64,000 bases of DNA from positions 605,363-669,362 of the forward strand of contig SCFE01000096.1 in NCBI GenBank assembly GCA_004352715.1. Reading direction: 5' to 3'. Within the stretch, counting starts at the first letter, position 1, and each line of letters starts with the position of its first letter. Positions 11,274 to 24,000 of this stretch are shown piece by piece. The position numbers were made by a program, and so were the translations under genes. The notes beneath the pieces were generated by a model. It did not search any database. It saw only the letters and a program-made list of their open reading frames with translations, and was not told the DNA's origin. The stretch is from Hofstenia miamia. Lineage: Eukaryota; Xenacoelomorpha; Acoela.

Positions 11274-14200
11274 CTAAACAAACATCGGCAATATTATATT
11301 GCACACAAAAGCTTCAAACTTAATCACACAACAATATTCCTTGAAAAGCTTAGAGCTATAAAATGTATAGGAGGAAATAATTTTTCAACCCTAAAAATTA
11401 TAAAATATATGCAGGAATAGATTTTTGTATTACAAACATTTAACCCTCTCCAGCATTTTCATGATAAATTGTAAACATTGAATATGCTTCTTGCAATTGA
11501 AACGGATACATACAGTCAATTTACTTGACATTTGGTACCAATGTCTAATTTGACTATTTATGTGGCTTTGCCACGTATATAACAATTATATTGCTCTTAG
11601 CATCTCAGAGATTAAAAATATCCTCAAAGGCATTTACACTGACAAAATGTCAACAATTATATCATAGATAACATTTTATTGGCAATTGATAGCAATTTAA
11701 CAATAGTGTCTGGTATATTATTTTCTAATTATTCTTAGATTTCCTATGAACAAGGAAAGACATTATAGATTCCTTTGAATAAGAATATGAACTCCACATT
11801 ACTAGGTAAATAATGTAGAATCATCACCCAAGCCAAAGATGTGCATTAATTCAGTACTATTTAGAGATAGTGAACTACAGTTGCTTTCAAGCGGGGTAAT
11901 GTCTAACTTTCGTTGTCTCATGTACACTGTATCTTTTATCTATACCAAACTATATTTAGCATCCATGTAATATAAGAGTAACAGGTAACAGCCATTGTTT
12001 AGGTAACTGTATGAGAGAGACTCCAGTTAATAATGGGCCCACTGCCCGAAGCGGTCTCTGATCACCAGGAAGCTATCCGCCAAGCTGTAGTAGAGTGAGG
12101 TTCCATCGATCAACTCAGCTCATTCTCAAAAGACTATATTTATTATGTGTACCCTAACTAGGTGATAATAAAGAAAGGACACTATTCGACTTAATATCTC
12201 ATTCTCATTAATGTGTAACTTAAACAATATAATTACGCAACCGTTCAGTGACACTAACTGCTGATACTAAAAACTAATTACTAAATAACGCAGCAGCTCC
12301 CTCCCTACCTTACATATAAGATATAAATAAAATCACTTAGTACTGATACTAGCTGCAACGAAATAAAAAAGAGTTAAAACTATCTACAAGTAAGAGCACC
12401 TTCCTAACCTACGGTAAAAACTAGATATAAAATAACATTAATATATATAAGGTCATTTTCGTTCTCGTTATGGGTCTACTACCATTAGTAATTAGGATCT
12501 AAAATAAGATAGTTAATCACTAACACTCCTAAAGTTGGCGATCTCCCCTTATTGCGAATTTGTTACTACATGTAGTTCCGCAAGCAATCGATGGCCAGCT
12601 AGGCAATAAGTAAAAACCCTTATACCTATATACATAACTTATATGTATTGCTTCGATCAAGGCAACAACTATTCTAACCCCTCGCAACAGCCTGTTGATC
12701 GTTACAAACATGAAATGCCTAGCTGCGCATTTTAATAAATAATCAAACCGATAACAAAAGATAAGTGAGTAATAAGGAGTTTATTCTCCATCAACATTTC
12801 TTTTTGCATTTCACATATTTATAGCAAAGTGTTATAAACATATTTATCATTAAACAAATGCCTGTCACCGCTTTGTGTTGCCAACGTAGAAAAAGTTCTG
12901 CGTTATTATGGCGGTATCAAAATCGACGTGAAGCTGTATTGTCCACATGTGATTTGTCAAAAAGTTAAGGTGGCAAATAATTTTTTTACAAAATTGATTA
13001 CTAATTCAAATCATATGACTTAGTTTTGTGTTAATTCAACAAAATATATAGAATTACTGAAATCAATTAATATGTGATTCGATCTTAGTTTCTTTTCCGT
13101 AGTTTTGTGTCTTTGTTGGATTATGCTACATTAAGGCTAAATTCACACTTAAGAGATATAATACATGATAAAAAATTTTTACAAAAATATTGGACATCAA
13201 AGGTTTACAGCTAAAATATTCACTAAATATCGAGTAATAAAATTTCTGTAGCATTTTATCCAATTGCAAATCATATTTTCTTCGAGAGCTGTATGACTTC
13301 AGCTATATTTTGATGATTTTTTCATTTTTTCGCTTTGAGCTATTAGAAGTAAGTAACAATAAAATTTTAAAATTTGAGCTCCAAGTAATAAAGGTAAATT
13401 GTTCAATTGCATTCTTTGCAAGTATCTTTATAAAATATTCTAGTATATATATATATATATTCATATCTCCCGCTTAATGTTTTTTAAAAAACTTAGCATA
13501 ATGGCGTTTCCAATCGTAGATCCTTGAAGTTTTGCAGAGTAGTGGCTCTTTATTTTATCTACCTCCATGTTAAATATAAGTTCGAGCGAATGCTGTGGGA
13601 GCAATGGCAAAAAATTAAATTTTTTATTTAAGAAAAACGTGTGATTCCCTCTAAATGCATTATAAATTTGTTGCATTTTCCATATCAAAAAGCGGAATAT
13701 ATATATATATATCCAGCCTTGTGCATAATAGTTCGGACTATAGTTTTTCACATTAGCGTTATTTTCTTCGTTGTTACTTGTACTTTGAAAGTGCTTAATA
13801 TCAGAATATGCGTGTTAGCATTTAGGTCCAAACTTAACATTTCTGACAATTTCTGAGCACTTACATCATTATTCACCGCAAAATGCGTGGTAAAACTAAT
13901 TGGTTCCAAACACGAAAAATTATAGCTTCAAAATTCCTGGAAAAAATTCTACAGAAAATCATTTGCGAATTTGTTGAATTATCAAAGCAAAAATAAGTCT
14001 TCAATTATTTCACATTATAAAAGAACCGGTGAAATTGTGACATTAACAAAACCAGTGCATCCTTCTAAACCAACGGGCCATTCCCAAGCTTATTAATTCT
14101 GTTTTTCAGAGTTTGGCCGCATTTGACCGCATTTGACGAAGAAGTAGATTTGAAAGATGGATACTTTGTGCATGAATCCACAGTTCAGCGAATTTAAAAC

Positions 14201-17200
14201 AAATATGGGCTACATGGTCGTTAAAATTGTAATTATTTAGTTGTACGAACTATTATGCACAAGGCTATATATATATATATATATATATGTCATTTTGGAT
14301 TGTAGATAACAAATATATATTTACCTCGTAACATTTTTAGTTTCAAATTTTCAAAGAAATTAGTGAATTGTGTATATATTTGATACGCTAATTTTAATGC
14401 ATAAGCTTAACCAAGGGATATGGTTGTGATTTTCCCCAATTGGTGGTCTAGACCCCGGACTCCTTTAAATACTCACCCGCTGGAAGCAGTTTGAACTGAC
14501 TCAACTTTATAAAAGTGTTTATAAATTCTTTACAGCATTCGGTAGGTGTCAGTCGGGAAAATTGAGAAAAGTTAAGCTGGGTGAAAAATAATAATTTTAG
14601 CCTGAAATTTATTGAAACTGCAATAAATATTAAACCCTATGTCTACTAGAGTTACCTCTATGTAACAAAGCATTTGGCCACATTTAAACTAAGCCTGTTA
14701 AGAAATATTGAAAGCCTTTTGCATGGACACATCTATGGGGTTGGGCTCACTCATGCAATAATGAAGATTTGTGCTAAAACTTATTTTTGTGCCTGAGGTA
14801 CATGCAATGAAAAATCCGATGTTTGTAAAAATATTTAAATTGCTTCCGTATATGGTTTTCAGGTAATGAGGCGGTCTAATGCCTATGGTCACAACGACTA
14901 CTCTGAAATATGTTGCTTTCTGAAGATGAACTGTTTGAGTTCCGTCCAAACGCGGCGTGCGAAAGTCAGGGATTGGTGCAGCTGGATGGGACAGAGCAAA
15001 ATCGCAAATTTAAGTAAAAAAATAATGGAAAATTTTCTATTTTGTGGTGTTTCCAGATTTCAAATATCTTCATTAGGTGGTCAGTTATAAACGTATAAAG
15101 ATAATCTGGGGAACCATCATAGATATTAAATAAACCGCAGTAGAATTAGCTTTAAGTAATATAGTGTTTTCACACTTTTATTGAAATTAAATAAAACTAT
15201 ATGAAATTTTGCCTACGGGCGTTTTGATTATTAATGAAATCCTATTAAAATAAATTCCCTATTAATGGAAAACTAGTATATGGGCAAGTTCACGTTGGGT
15301 TGAATTAATCAATTATATCCAAAGAGTTGATCGGGTATATTATTAGTGATCCACTCAGTCCTGGTTAAACTGCAATAGTAAGCTAACTTACGTATTATTT
15401 GCTAAATTTATCACATGTATATTTTTTGTCACATCAATGCTTGAAGAATATTTACAGTATTATTGTCCTTGTCAAATGGAATCGGACACGCAAAACTGAA
15501 CCGTCAATCGAAACCGAATATTTCTTTTATAGTTTTTGTATGAGTTTTTTTTAACCATTGTCAGATTGGTCAATTTAAGGCTCCGCGCTATCTTTGGATT
15601 TTATCAGTTGACAATAATGGACGAGATACCGTTTGTCAAACATGAGCTCTCCCCTGCTGAATTCTAATTGTGCGAGTCCATCAGTATTTCATTAAAGAAA
15701 AGCATGAAGGAAGGGCAGGATCTCACAGACCAGTACGGAAGCGTGTAGCTGAAGCGCTAGGCTTCTCAACAAATACTGTTGCTAGGACTATTGCTCAGTG
15801 GAACAAGAATAAGGATCCATCATTTTCAGATGAACCGGTCGTCAGAGGGAAACCCCCTGTATGCTACTCTGCTACTCTAACTACCTTTCTACGCCAAACT
15901 TTAAAGGCATTATTCGAAATATTCAATGCTTATCGCTTCTAAATTAAATGTAGTTTCTAAAATATATGGATGGTTCAGCAAATTCGAAATTTTCTACTTT
16001 TGACAATTGTTTAACCGGTGTCAAATCCCAAATGGCGAGGACAATAATTATAGTTTATAAATAAACCAATTTGATAAGTCAAATTCAATTAACACAAGAG
16101 TTATATTGGAAATATTTTGTCAATTTTTTCAAACTTGAAAAAAGTTGCACACAACGTTTGATATGTTGTTGCCCCTTATGCAAGACATTTACTTCCTATA
16201 ATAGTTTCCATAACTTCATATTTTTATATTATTTGTACATTCAGTGTTTGTTTCCTTGCCTGTATTTTACAAGAATAAGTCAGTAAATAAATAAATAAAA
16301 TTAATAATTTAAATCAACTGTCTCAAGCCATATGATTTAAGATTTATTGGCACATTGAACTTATAAAAGTTTCCAAATCTTGTAATACGATTACAAAACC
16401 ATATTTTTCAAATAATCAGAGTTTAAAAACAGTAAAAAACTTATAGGGAAGACTAAGGCATAAAGGGATATAGGGATACATGTTTTGGAAGCTCCAATCT
16501 AAACAAACTACCGTGAGCCAAATTACACATCAGTGTCTTCTATCCTGATAGTGTAGCTATTTTAGCTGCTAGATAAATCTTTATTTTTTAAATTTTGTGA
16601 TTTTATGGTTGCATATCGTCAGGGATATCTGCTTTCTTCAATATCAACGCCAAGTTGGAAAACAAAATTTTTCCTTCAATAATGCATTCAATGATTAACC
16701 ATAAACAGCTTGGCCAACCTATGAAAGGGAAAACCAGTTTTCCACATCTTTAACGAATGTTCTCTAAGTCTACTAGGAAATTAGGAAATCATGAATAGAA
16801 ACGAGTTCACCTGCACTTCAGACCTGTACAGAACTGACCTGTATAATCCTGATGTCCATAAAAGAAGGAATGTCATAAAATGAGCATCCCTTTTCGTGAC
16901 TTTCATTCCCCATTTCTTTCACACTGTACCTGAATTACAAAATTGTCGGTTTTTATTATAATTAATATTTTTTCAAATTTAAATCGGTCCTGTAACAGTA
17001 CTAACATATTGATTATATTTAAGATTGCATTGGGTAAATAAAGTTTCGAGATGCAAGAATTTAAAATTATTTTCAAGAAAAATGAAAAATTTCAAAAATT
17101 TATGAGTTGTTTAAGGTCAATAGAAAACCAACAAATCGCCATTTTACTCTATGCCATTTTGACAAATTTGCTATACTCAAGATTTCCCTCTTTGGAGTAC

Positions 17201-18047
17201 AATTAATAATAGGATGGGACCTAATGTGATCGTGATATTTGCTACAGTATTACTTACAATTTGTGTGTCAATTTTGTGTGTTTCAAAAGTGTGTTTCAAA
17301 ATATAATGCTTCATATTATGAATGTCTGTGTGTCCTACAGTAATAAGTTCATAAGTTCTACACCATTCAAACTAGTTTCTTATGCAAAATACTTACAAGG
17401 TCACAAGAATGTATGGAAAATGTATGAGCTAATTCCTTTTAAGATCTGAAAAATTATTTTATTAATGTTGATCTTCAAACCTGGTTTACCTAAAAATATA
17501 AAGTACATTGAAAAATTGACAACTTTAAACAGTATGTTAACATTTTCCTAAAACAAAAATATGCTTCAATCTAGTATACAAATGTTACAATAATTACTAT
17601 AGTGCCACTAGATGCTAAAGTGATACTAATAATTTATTCATAGTTCGGAAAATAATTATGTGTACGTATTTTATATAAATATATTGTCGCTATTTAGATG
17701 AATAATTAGTTTCAACTGTGAACTTTTCTTTTGAATAAGTATCTTATCTAATTTTGTAATAAATTTGCTGCTTTATGCATTACGAAAGTTTCAACATTTG
17801 AATATTGCAATCTAGATATTCACTAACAACCCCAATACAATTATATCATTTATTAAAACTGATCATTGTATTATATCGTTTGTAGACGGCTGTAGCTTAA
17901 AAGCAAGCTGCTAAATAGCACTAGTCTGATTCCAAACACTCAAGTAGCACTTTATTGCTCACTATAAACGAACATTGCCATTTGAATACGAATATAGACG
18001 TCGAAGTTGCAGGAAACAATATTTACACAGTATTTATGATATATGTG

Positions 18048-18092
<45 letters not shown>

Positions 18093-21000
18093 NNNNNNNN
18101 NNNNNNNNNNNNNNNNNNNNNNNNNNNNNNNNNNNNNNNNNNNNNNNNNNNNNNNNNNNNNNNNNNNNNNNNNNNNNNNNNNNNNNNNNNNNNNNNNNNN
18201 NNNNNNNNNNNNNNNNNNNNNNNNNNNNNNNNNNNNNNNNNNNNNNNNNNNNNNNNNNNNNNNNNNNNNNNNNNNNNNNNNNNNNNNNNNNNNNNNNNNN
18301 NNNNNNNNNNNNNNNNNNNNNNNNNNNNNNNNNNNNNNNNNNNNNNNNNNNNNNNNNNNNNNNNNNNNNNNNNNNNNNNNNNNNNNNNNNNNNNNNNNNN
18401 NNNNNNNNNNNNNNNNNNNNNNNNNNNNNNNNNNNNNNNNNNNNNNNNNNNNNNNNNNNNNNNNNNNNNNNNNNNNNNNNNNNNNNNNNNNNNNNNNNNN
18501 NNNNNNNNNNNNNNNNNNNNNNNNNNNNNNNNNNNNNNNNNNNNNNNNNNNNNNNNNNNNNNNNNNNNNNNNNNNNNNNNNNNNNNNNNNNNNNNNNNNN
18601 NNNNNNNNNNNNNNNNNNNNNNNNNNNNNNNNNNNNNNNNNNNNNNNNNNNNNNNNNNNNNNNNNNNNNNNNNNNNNNNNNNNNNNNNNNNNNNNNNNNN
18701 NNNNNNNNNNNNNNNNNNNNNNNNNNNNNNNNNNNNNNNNNNNNNNNNNNNNNNNNNNNNNNNNNNNNNNNNNNNNNNNNNNNNNNNNNNNNNNNNNNNN
18801 NNNNNNNNNNNNNNNNNNNNNNNNNNNNNNNNNNNNNNNNNNNNNNNNNNNNNNNNNNNNNNNNNNNNNNNNNNNNNNNNNNNNNNNNNNNNNNNNNNNN
18901 NNNNNNNNNNNNNNNNNNNNNNNNNNNNNNNNNNNNNNNNNNNNNNNNNNNNNNNNNNNNNNNNNNNNNNNNNNNNNNNNNNNNNNNNNNNNNNNNNNNN
19001 NNNNNNNNNNNNNNNNNNNNNNNNNNNNNNNNNNNNNNNNNNNNNNNNNNNNNNNNNNNNNNNNNNNNNNNNNNNNNNNNNNNNNNNNNNNNTGTAGCAT
19101 CATCACCCAGGCCAAGATGTGCATTAATTCAGAACTATTTATAGATATTGAACTACAGTTTCTTTCAAGCGGGGTAATGTCTAACTAAAAACTAATTACT
19201 AAATAACGCAGCAGCTCCCTCCCTACCTTACATATAAGATATAAATAAAATCACTTAGTACTGATACTAGCTGCAACGAAATAAAAAAGAGTTAAAACTA
19301 TCTACAAGTAAGAGCACCTTCCTAACCTACGGTAAAAACTAGATATAAAATAACATTAATATATATAAGGTCATTTTCGTTCTCGTTATGGGTCTACTAC
19401 CATTAGTAATTAGGATCTAAAATAAGATAGTTAATCACTAACACTCCTAAAGTTGGCGATCTCCCCTTATTGCGAATTTGTTACTACATGTAGTTCCGCA
19501 AGCAATCGATGGCCAGCTAGGCAATAAGTAAAAACCCTTATACCTATATACATAACTTATATGTATTGCTTCGATCAAGGCAACAACTATTCTAACCCCT
19601 CGCAACAGCCTGTTGATCGTTACAAACATGAAATGCCTAGCTGCGCATTTTAATAAATAATCAAACCGATAACAAAAGATAAGTGAGTAATAAGGAGTTT
19701 ATTCTCCATCAACATTTCTTTTTGCATTTTGCATATTTATATGAAAGTTTTATAAACATATTTATCATTAAACAAATACCTGTCACCGTTTTGTGTTGCC
19801 AACGTAGAAAAAGTTCTGCGTTAATATGGCGGTATCAAAATCGACGTGGAGCTTTATTGTCCACATGTGATTTGTCAAAAATTTAAGGTGGCAAATAATT
19901 GTTTTACAAAATTGATTACAAATTCAAATCACATGACTTGGTTTTGTGTAATTTCAACAAAATTACTGAAATCAATGAATATGTAATTCGATCTTAGTTT
20001 CTTTTCTGTAGTTTTGTTCTTTGTTGGATTATGCTACAATAAACCTGTCATTGAAAAAATGAAATGTATGCAGCAGAGTTTACAAAAGAAGAAAACATTG
20101 AATTTCAATTGCTTGAAGAAAATTGTGAATCTGAAAGTTGTGATTCTCTTTCTGAAATGCATGTAGGTATTATAGAGAAGAAACTAATTTCCACCACGAA
20201 GAAGGCGAAATCTTTTGATTCTGCAACGCAGATGACTTTTTCCGCACGACTTTTTTATTGTAATGAAATAGTCCTAGCTGTGGTAAGGGAAACCCGAAAA
20301 GAAGAGCAAGAAATGTGAGATATCAATGTAAATTTCCTTTAACACATTGATGTAGTAAATTAAAATGGTACACCAGCAAACAACCTTCCCTATTATCTTC
20401 TCTTAGTGCGTCCGCACAGTCATTGTACTGCTCGGTCAACATCTTTTATTTGTATATATAAGTGACCCATTTTAATAAATTTTACAACACTCTTTAACCC
20501 CACTAACTTTACATGATGACAGACTTGACATGGCCCTTGAAACATTAAAACCCAATTATCTTAACGTGGACAGTCCCAAAATTACCGCCGAATGGCAAAA
20601 ATGGGAACGCGATTTTAAGCTATTTATGGAAGCAACCAAAGTATATGAAAAATCCTGCAATGTCAAGATTGGTGTCCTTCTTAGATGCATCAGCGATCAA
20701 ACAAATGAGATCTTTGACAACTTTACGTGGCCCAGAAATGAAGATAAGAACAAATTTGCTGATGTTATCAAAAAGTTCGACATTTATTTTTCTTGACGAA
20801 TCAACGAAGGCTTCCAACGTCATCAGTTTTTTAAGTATAAAAATTGATCAGTATGTCAACACCCCTAGAACACAAGCTAAGAACTGTAACTTCGGAATGC
20901 TCCACGGCAGCATGTTCTGGGAGAGAATCATCCTTACTATTGAAGACAGGCGGCTCCAGAAACGACTCCTAGGGGAATTTAACATTGATCTACCGAAAGC

Positions 21001-24000
21001 CATTCAATTCTGTAGAGTTGCCGAGGAAGCTGATGAACAATCCAAATTATTGAATAATTCAGAAGATGTATCTTAAAGAACTTGGCACTGTTCGGAATGA
21101 TCTAAGAAGTTGGAAAGCAAAAAATGATCAAGACTTTTGAATGCAGGGAATATGGCAAGCAACACAAACCGAGATTATGTAATGCTTTTTGTAAAATATG
21201 CAGAAAATGCGGAAAACCCAAACACTTTGCAGAAAAGTGTCATGCTCATTCACAAAGATCAAGAGGTAATTTCTACATTGCTCGAGAAACTCACGATTTC
21301 GCGGACTCTGAAAGTGATTCTGAGTATGAGTGTGCCGCAATTAACAAGAAGAAAGCACCCCAACAAAAAACAATTAATATTGCTACGCCATCGAAAAAAT
21401 TGTTGAAAAATGTGGAAATGTTGTAGCTGAGAAAGTTTAAGAAATTTCATTTGGTCAGCTTTACAATCTCTATATTGCTTGCTGCTCTAGGTCACAGGAA
21501 TCTATTGAATAGTAATTCACAAAATATTTAAAACCTTATCATAATTTTTCAGAACAAAAAACTGATTCAGTTTTAACTCAAGTTCGTACTTTGACAAAAT
21601 TCATGTTGGATTTGAGGAAACTTAGTAAATAAATTGATTTCCTTTATTGCAAAGTTTTCAACGCACTGGTGAAGTCAGAAAGTTGATGAAAGTTGTGTAA
21701 TAGGATCGGTTCATTTGGGACCTGCCTCATTGCGCTAATTTATATTCAGTTTTCGTATTTATTGTGTATATTCTTTGAGAATTAATGGAATTTTGGCTGA
21801 AAATGTGTCGAACGAAATCAAAAAGAATACTAATTTTTTTCTAAATTAGAGAAATGACTGACAAATTGTCTATGTAATTTTTGATCATATTTTACAAAAC
21901 GAATAGAATCTTAAAATGCATATCAAACATTCCTTTTTTCATGCAAAAATGTATAATGAAAATATTTATCTTAATCTAATCCTTCCTTCCATATTAGGGA
22001 AACAGCATATTCGTCTACATTACTCTTATTCGACTTAAAATTACTTTAAGAATTAATTTATAAACTAAACCCAATCTCTCACAATATTTGAATTTAAGGA
22101 AGTGTTCCATTTAAGACTTCTTACTTCTAACAGAACCGAACATTTTGAAATTCCTATACAAGAAAAATGAATTTCAATTCAGAAAATTTTAATTGAAGAA
22201 AATTGTTGCACGTACATTAATTTCTATATTTAAACGGCATGTAAATTTTTTAATTAGTTTTTAATGCCAATAAATTTCGTAAATCCATATTAAATATTTC
22301 ATTGCTCATGCAAAGTTAATTATGAAAACATAAAGGACTTCCTGCTGCTAACCTAACCGAAGGCTTTAAAATTCCTATAGAACAAAAATGAAGTTCAATT
22401 CAGGATATATGACAAAAAATCATTGCATCTACATTATTTTATATATTAATGGATAAATAAATTTTTCTTAATTAGTAATGCAACTAAAATTTTATAAATC
22501 CATGTGAAATATTTCATTGCTCATTGAAAATTTATTATTAAACATTTTAGTTAATCTAATTGACTTTAAGAAATTTGTCCATAGTGAACCCTTTTTTAAT
22601 TGTGTAAAATTCAATTTCTTTCTTAGAAAAATACTGAAAAATCATCTATGCAAATATAATATTTTCTTAATTTTGATCATATTTTATGAGGCCAATAGAA
22701 TCTTTAAAAATACATATCAAGTATTCCTTTTTTAATGCAAATACATATAATGAAAATATTTATATTAATCTAATTCCTTTCTTCCACACCACTAAAACAG
22801 TGCACATTGGTCTAAATGGCTAATTATGATACTTAGAATTCTTTTAACAATTAATTTACAAACTAACAAAATTTCTCAAAATATTTGCATAATTTGAAAT
22901 GGATGTACAAAATTTTAATGGCATTAAAAAGTAAGTAAAAATTTACATCCATTACATATTGAAATTAAGAAATATGCAAAGATATTTTTTGATTGAGATA
23001 GATGTTTCCCTTTCATGTAATCTTTTTCATGGTCATGGGGGTATGATCAGCATTTTCACTGAATCTTTCCCCTCATATTATTTTCTCCGGGGATATATCA
23101 AGGGAGACGCCTTCAAAACTTGGCCAACAACTATTGAAGCACTGCTTGTTACACAGGGGAAGAAATACAACAAGAAATGACTTACTGAGTAATGGACAAC
23201 CTCAACAATTGCAACAATGTATTACATTTCAATGCCGCATACTAGACTATTTAATCTTTACAACAAATACATCGAATGGCAATATTTTGATGTGAGATAA
23301 ATGTTTTGTCATTGCATTTGTTCTCTTTTTCATATTTCTATAGTTTTGTAACATTTGGTAAGAATGGAACATTCGATTTTGTGATATTGTAATTAGTGTC
23401 TCTGCCAATAGCCGCAGGAGACCCTATGTTCTGTGGTTTCATGCTAACTTGGTTGACCTGATAATAAATGGACGGGTGCATGAATTAATCATAATTAAAT
23501 TAGATTTTTTCTTGACTTTGTTTAAAGTCCCATGCAAACGATACAACTCTTGTTGCAGAAACCATTGTTTTTTCATATTACTGCTAAACTGAATGATTAT
23601 GCAAGGTGGACAATTTCTGTTTCACAATTGTTTGCATATTTCTTAATGTAAATAAGTTTTAAATTATTAATGATAAATCTCAAACACTGCATAGTAACAG
23701 TTTTGTGGAAATATTATAGTCCATTGTGGAGCCTGCAAAGTCCCATAAGGACAATTCTTTGCAATGTTCAAAGTAGGACTGAATTGGTTCAAAAACAATT
23801 TAAAATTTTCATTCGGAAAAACTTGCCCTGTAGTATTTGCCTTCCCCAAAGCAAACTGGTCCCGCAATTTTTAGCTACAAAGTTTAAATGTTAATTCTTG
23901 CTTAGAGGCAAAGCTGAATTTTACAAACCATTCAAAATTTAACGATAGCATGGCAGACACAATGTTAAAATTTGCGGCGTTAATTAATCGCAAAGATCGA

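Noticed and set aside
12529-12711. 60-codon minus-strand frame, identical in two places
   Set aside because: It is identical only because the whole repeat is duplicated (19447-19629). No domain and no sign of coding constraint.
20064-20318. 84-codon plus-strand frame starting MYAAEFTKEENIEF
   Set aside because: It follows an LTR-like repeat and might be part of a transposon, but I recognise no family and found no splice or promoter support.
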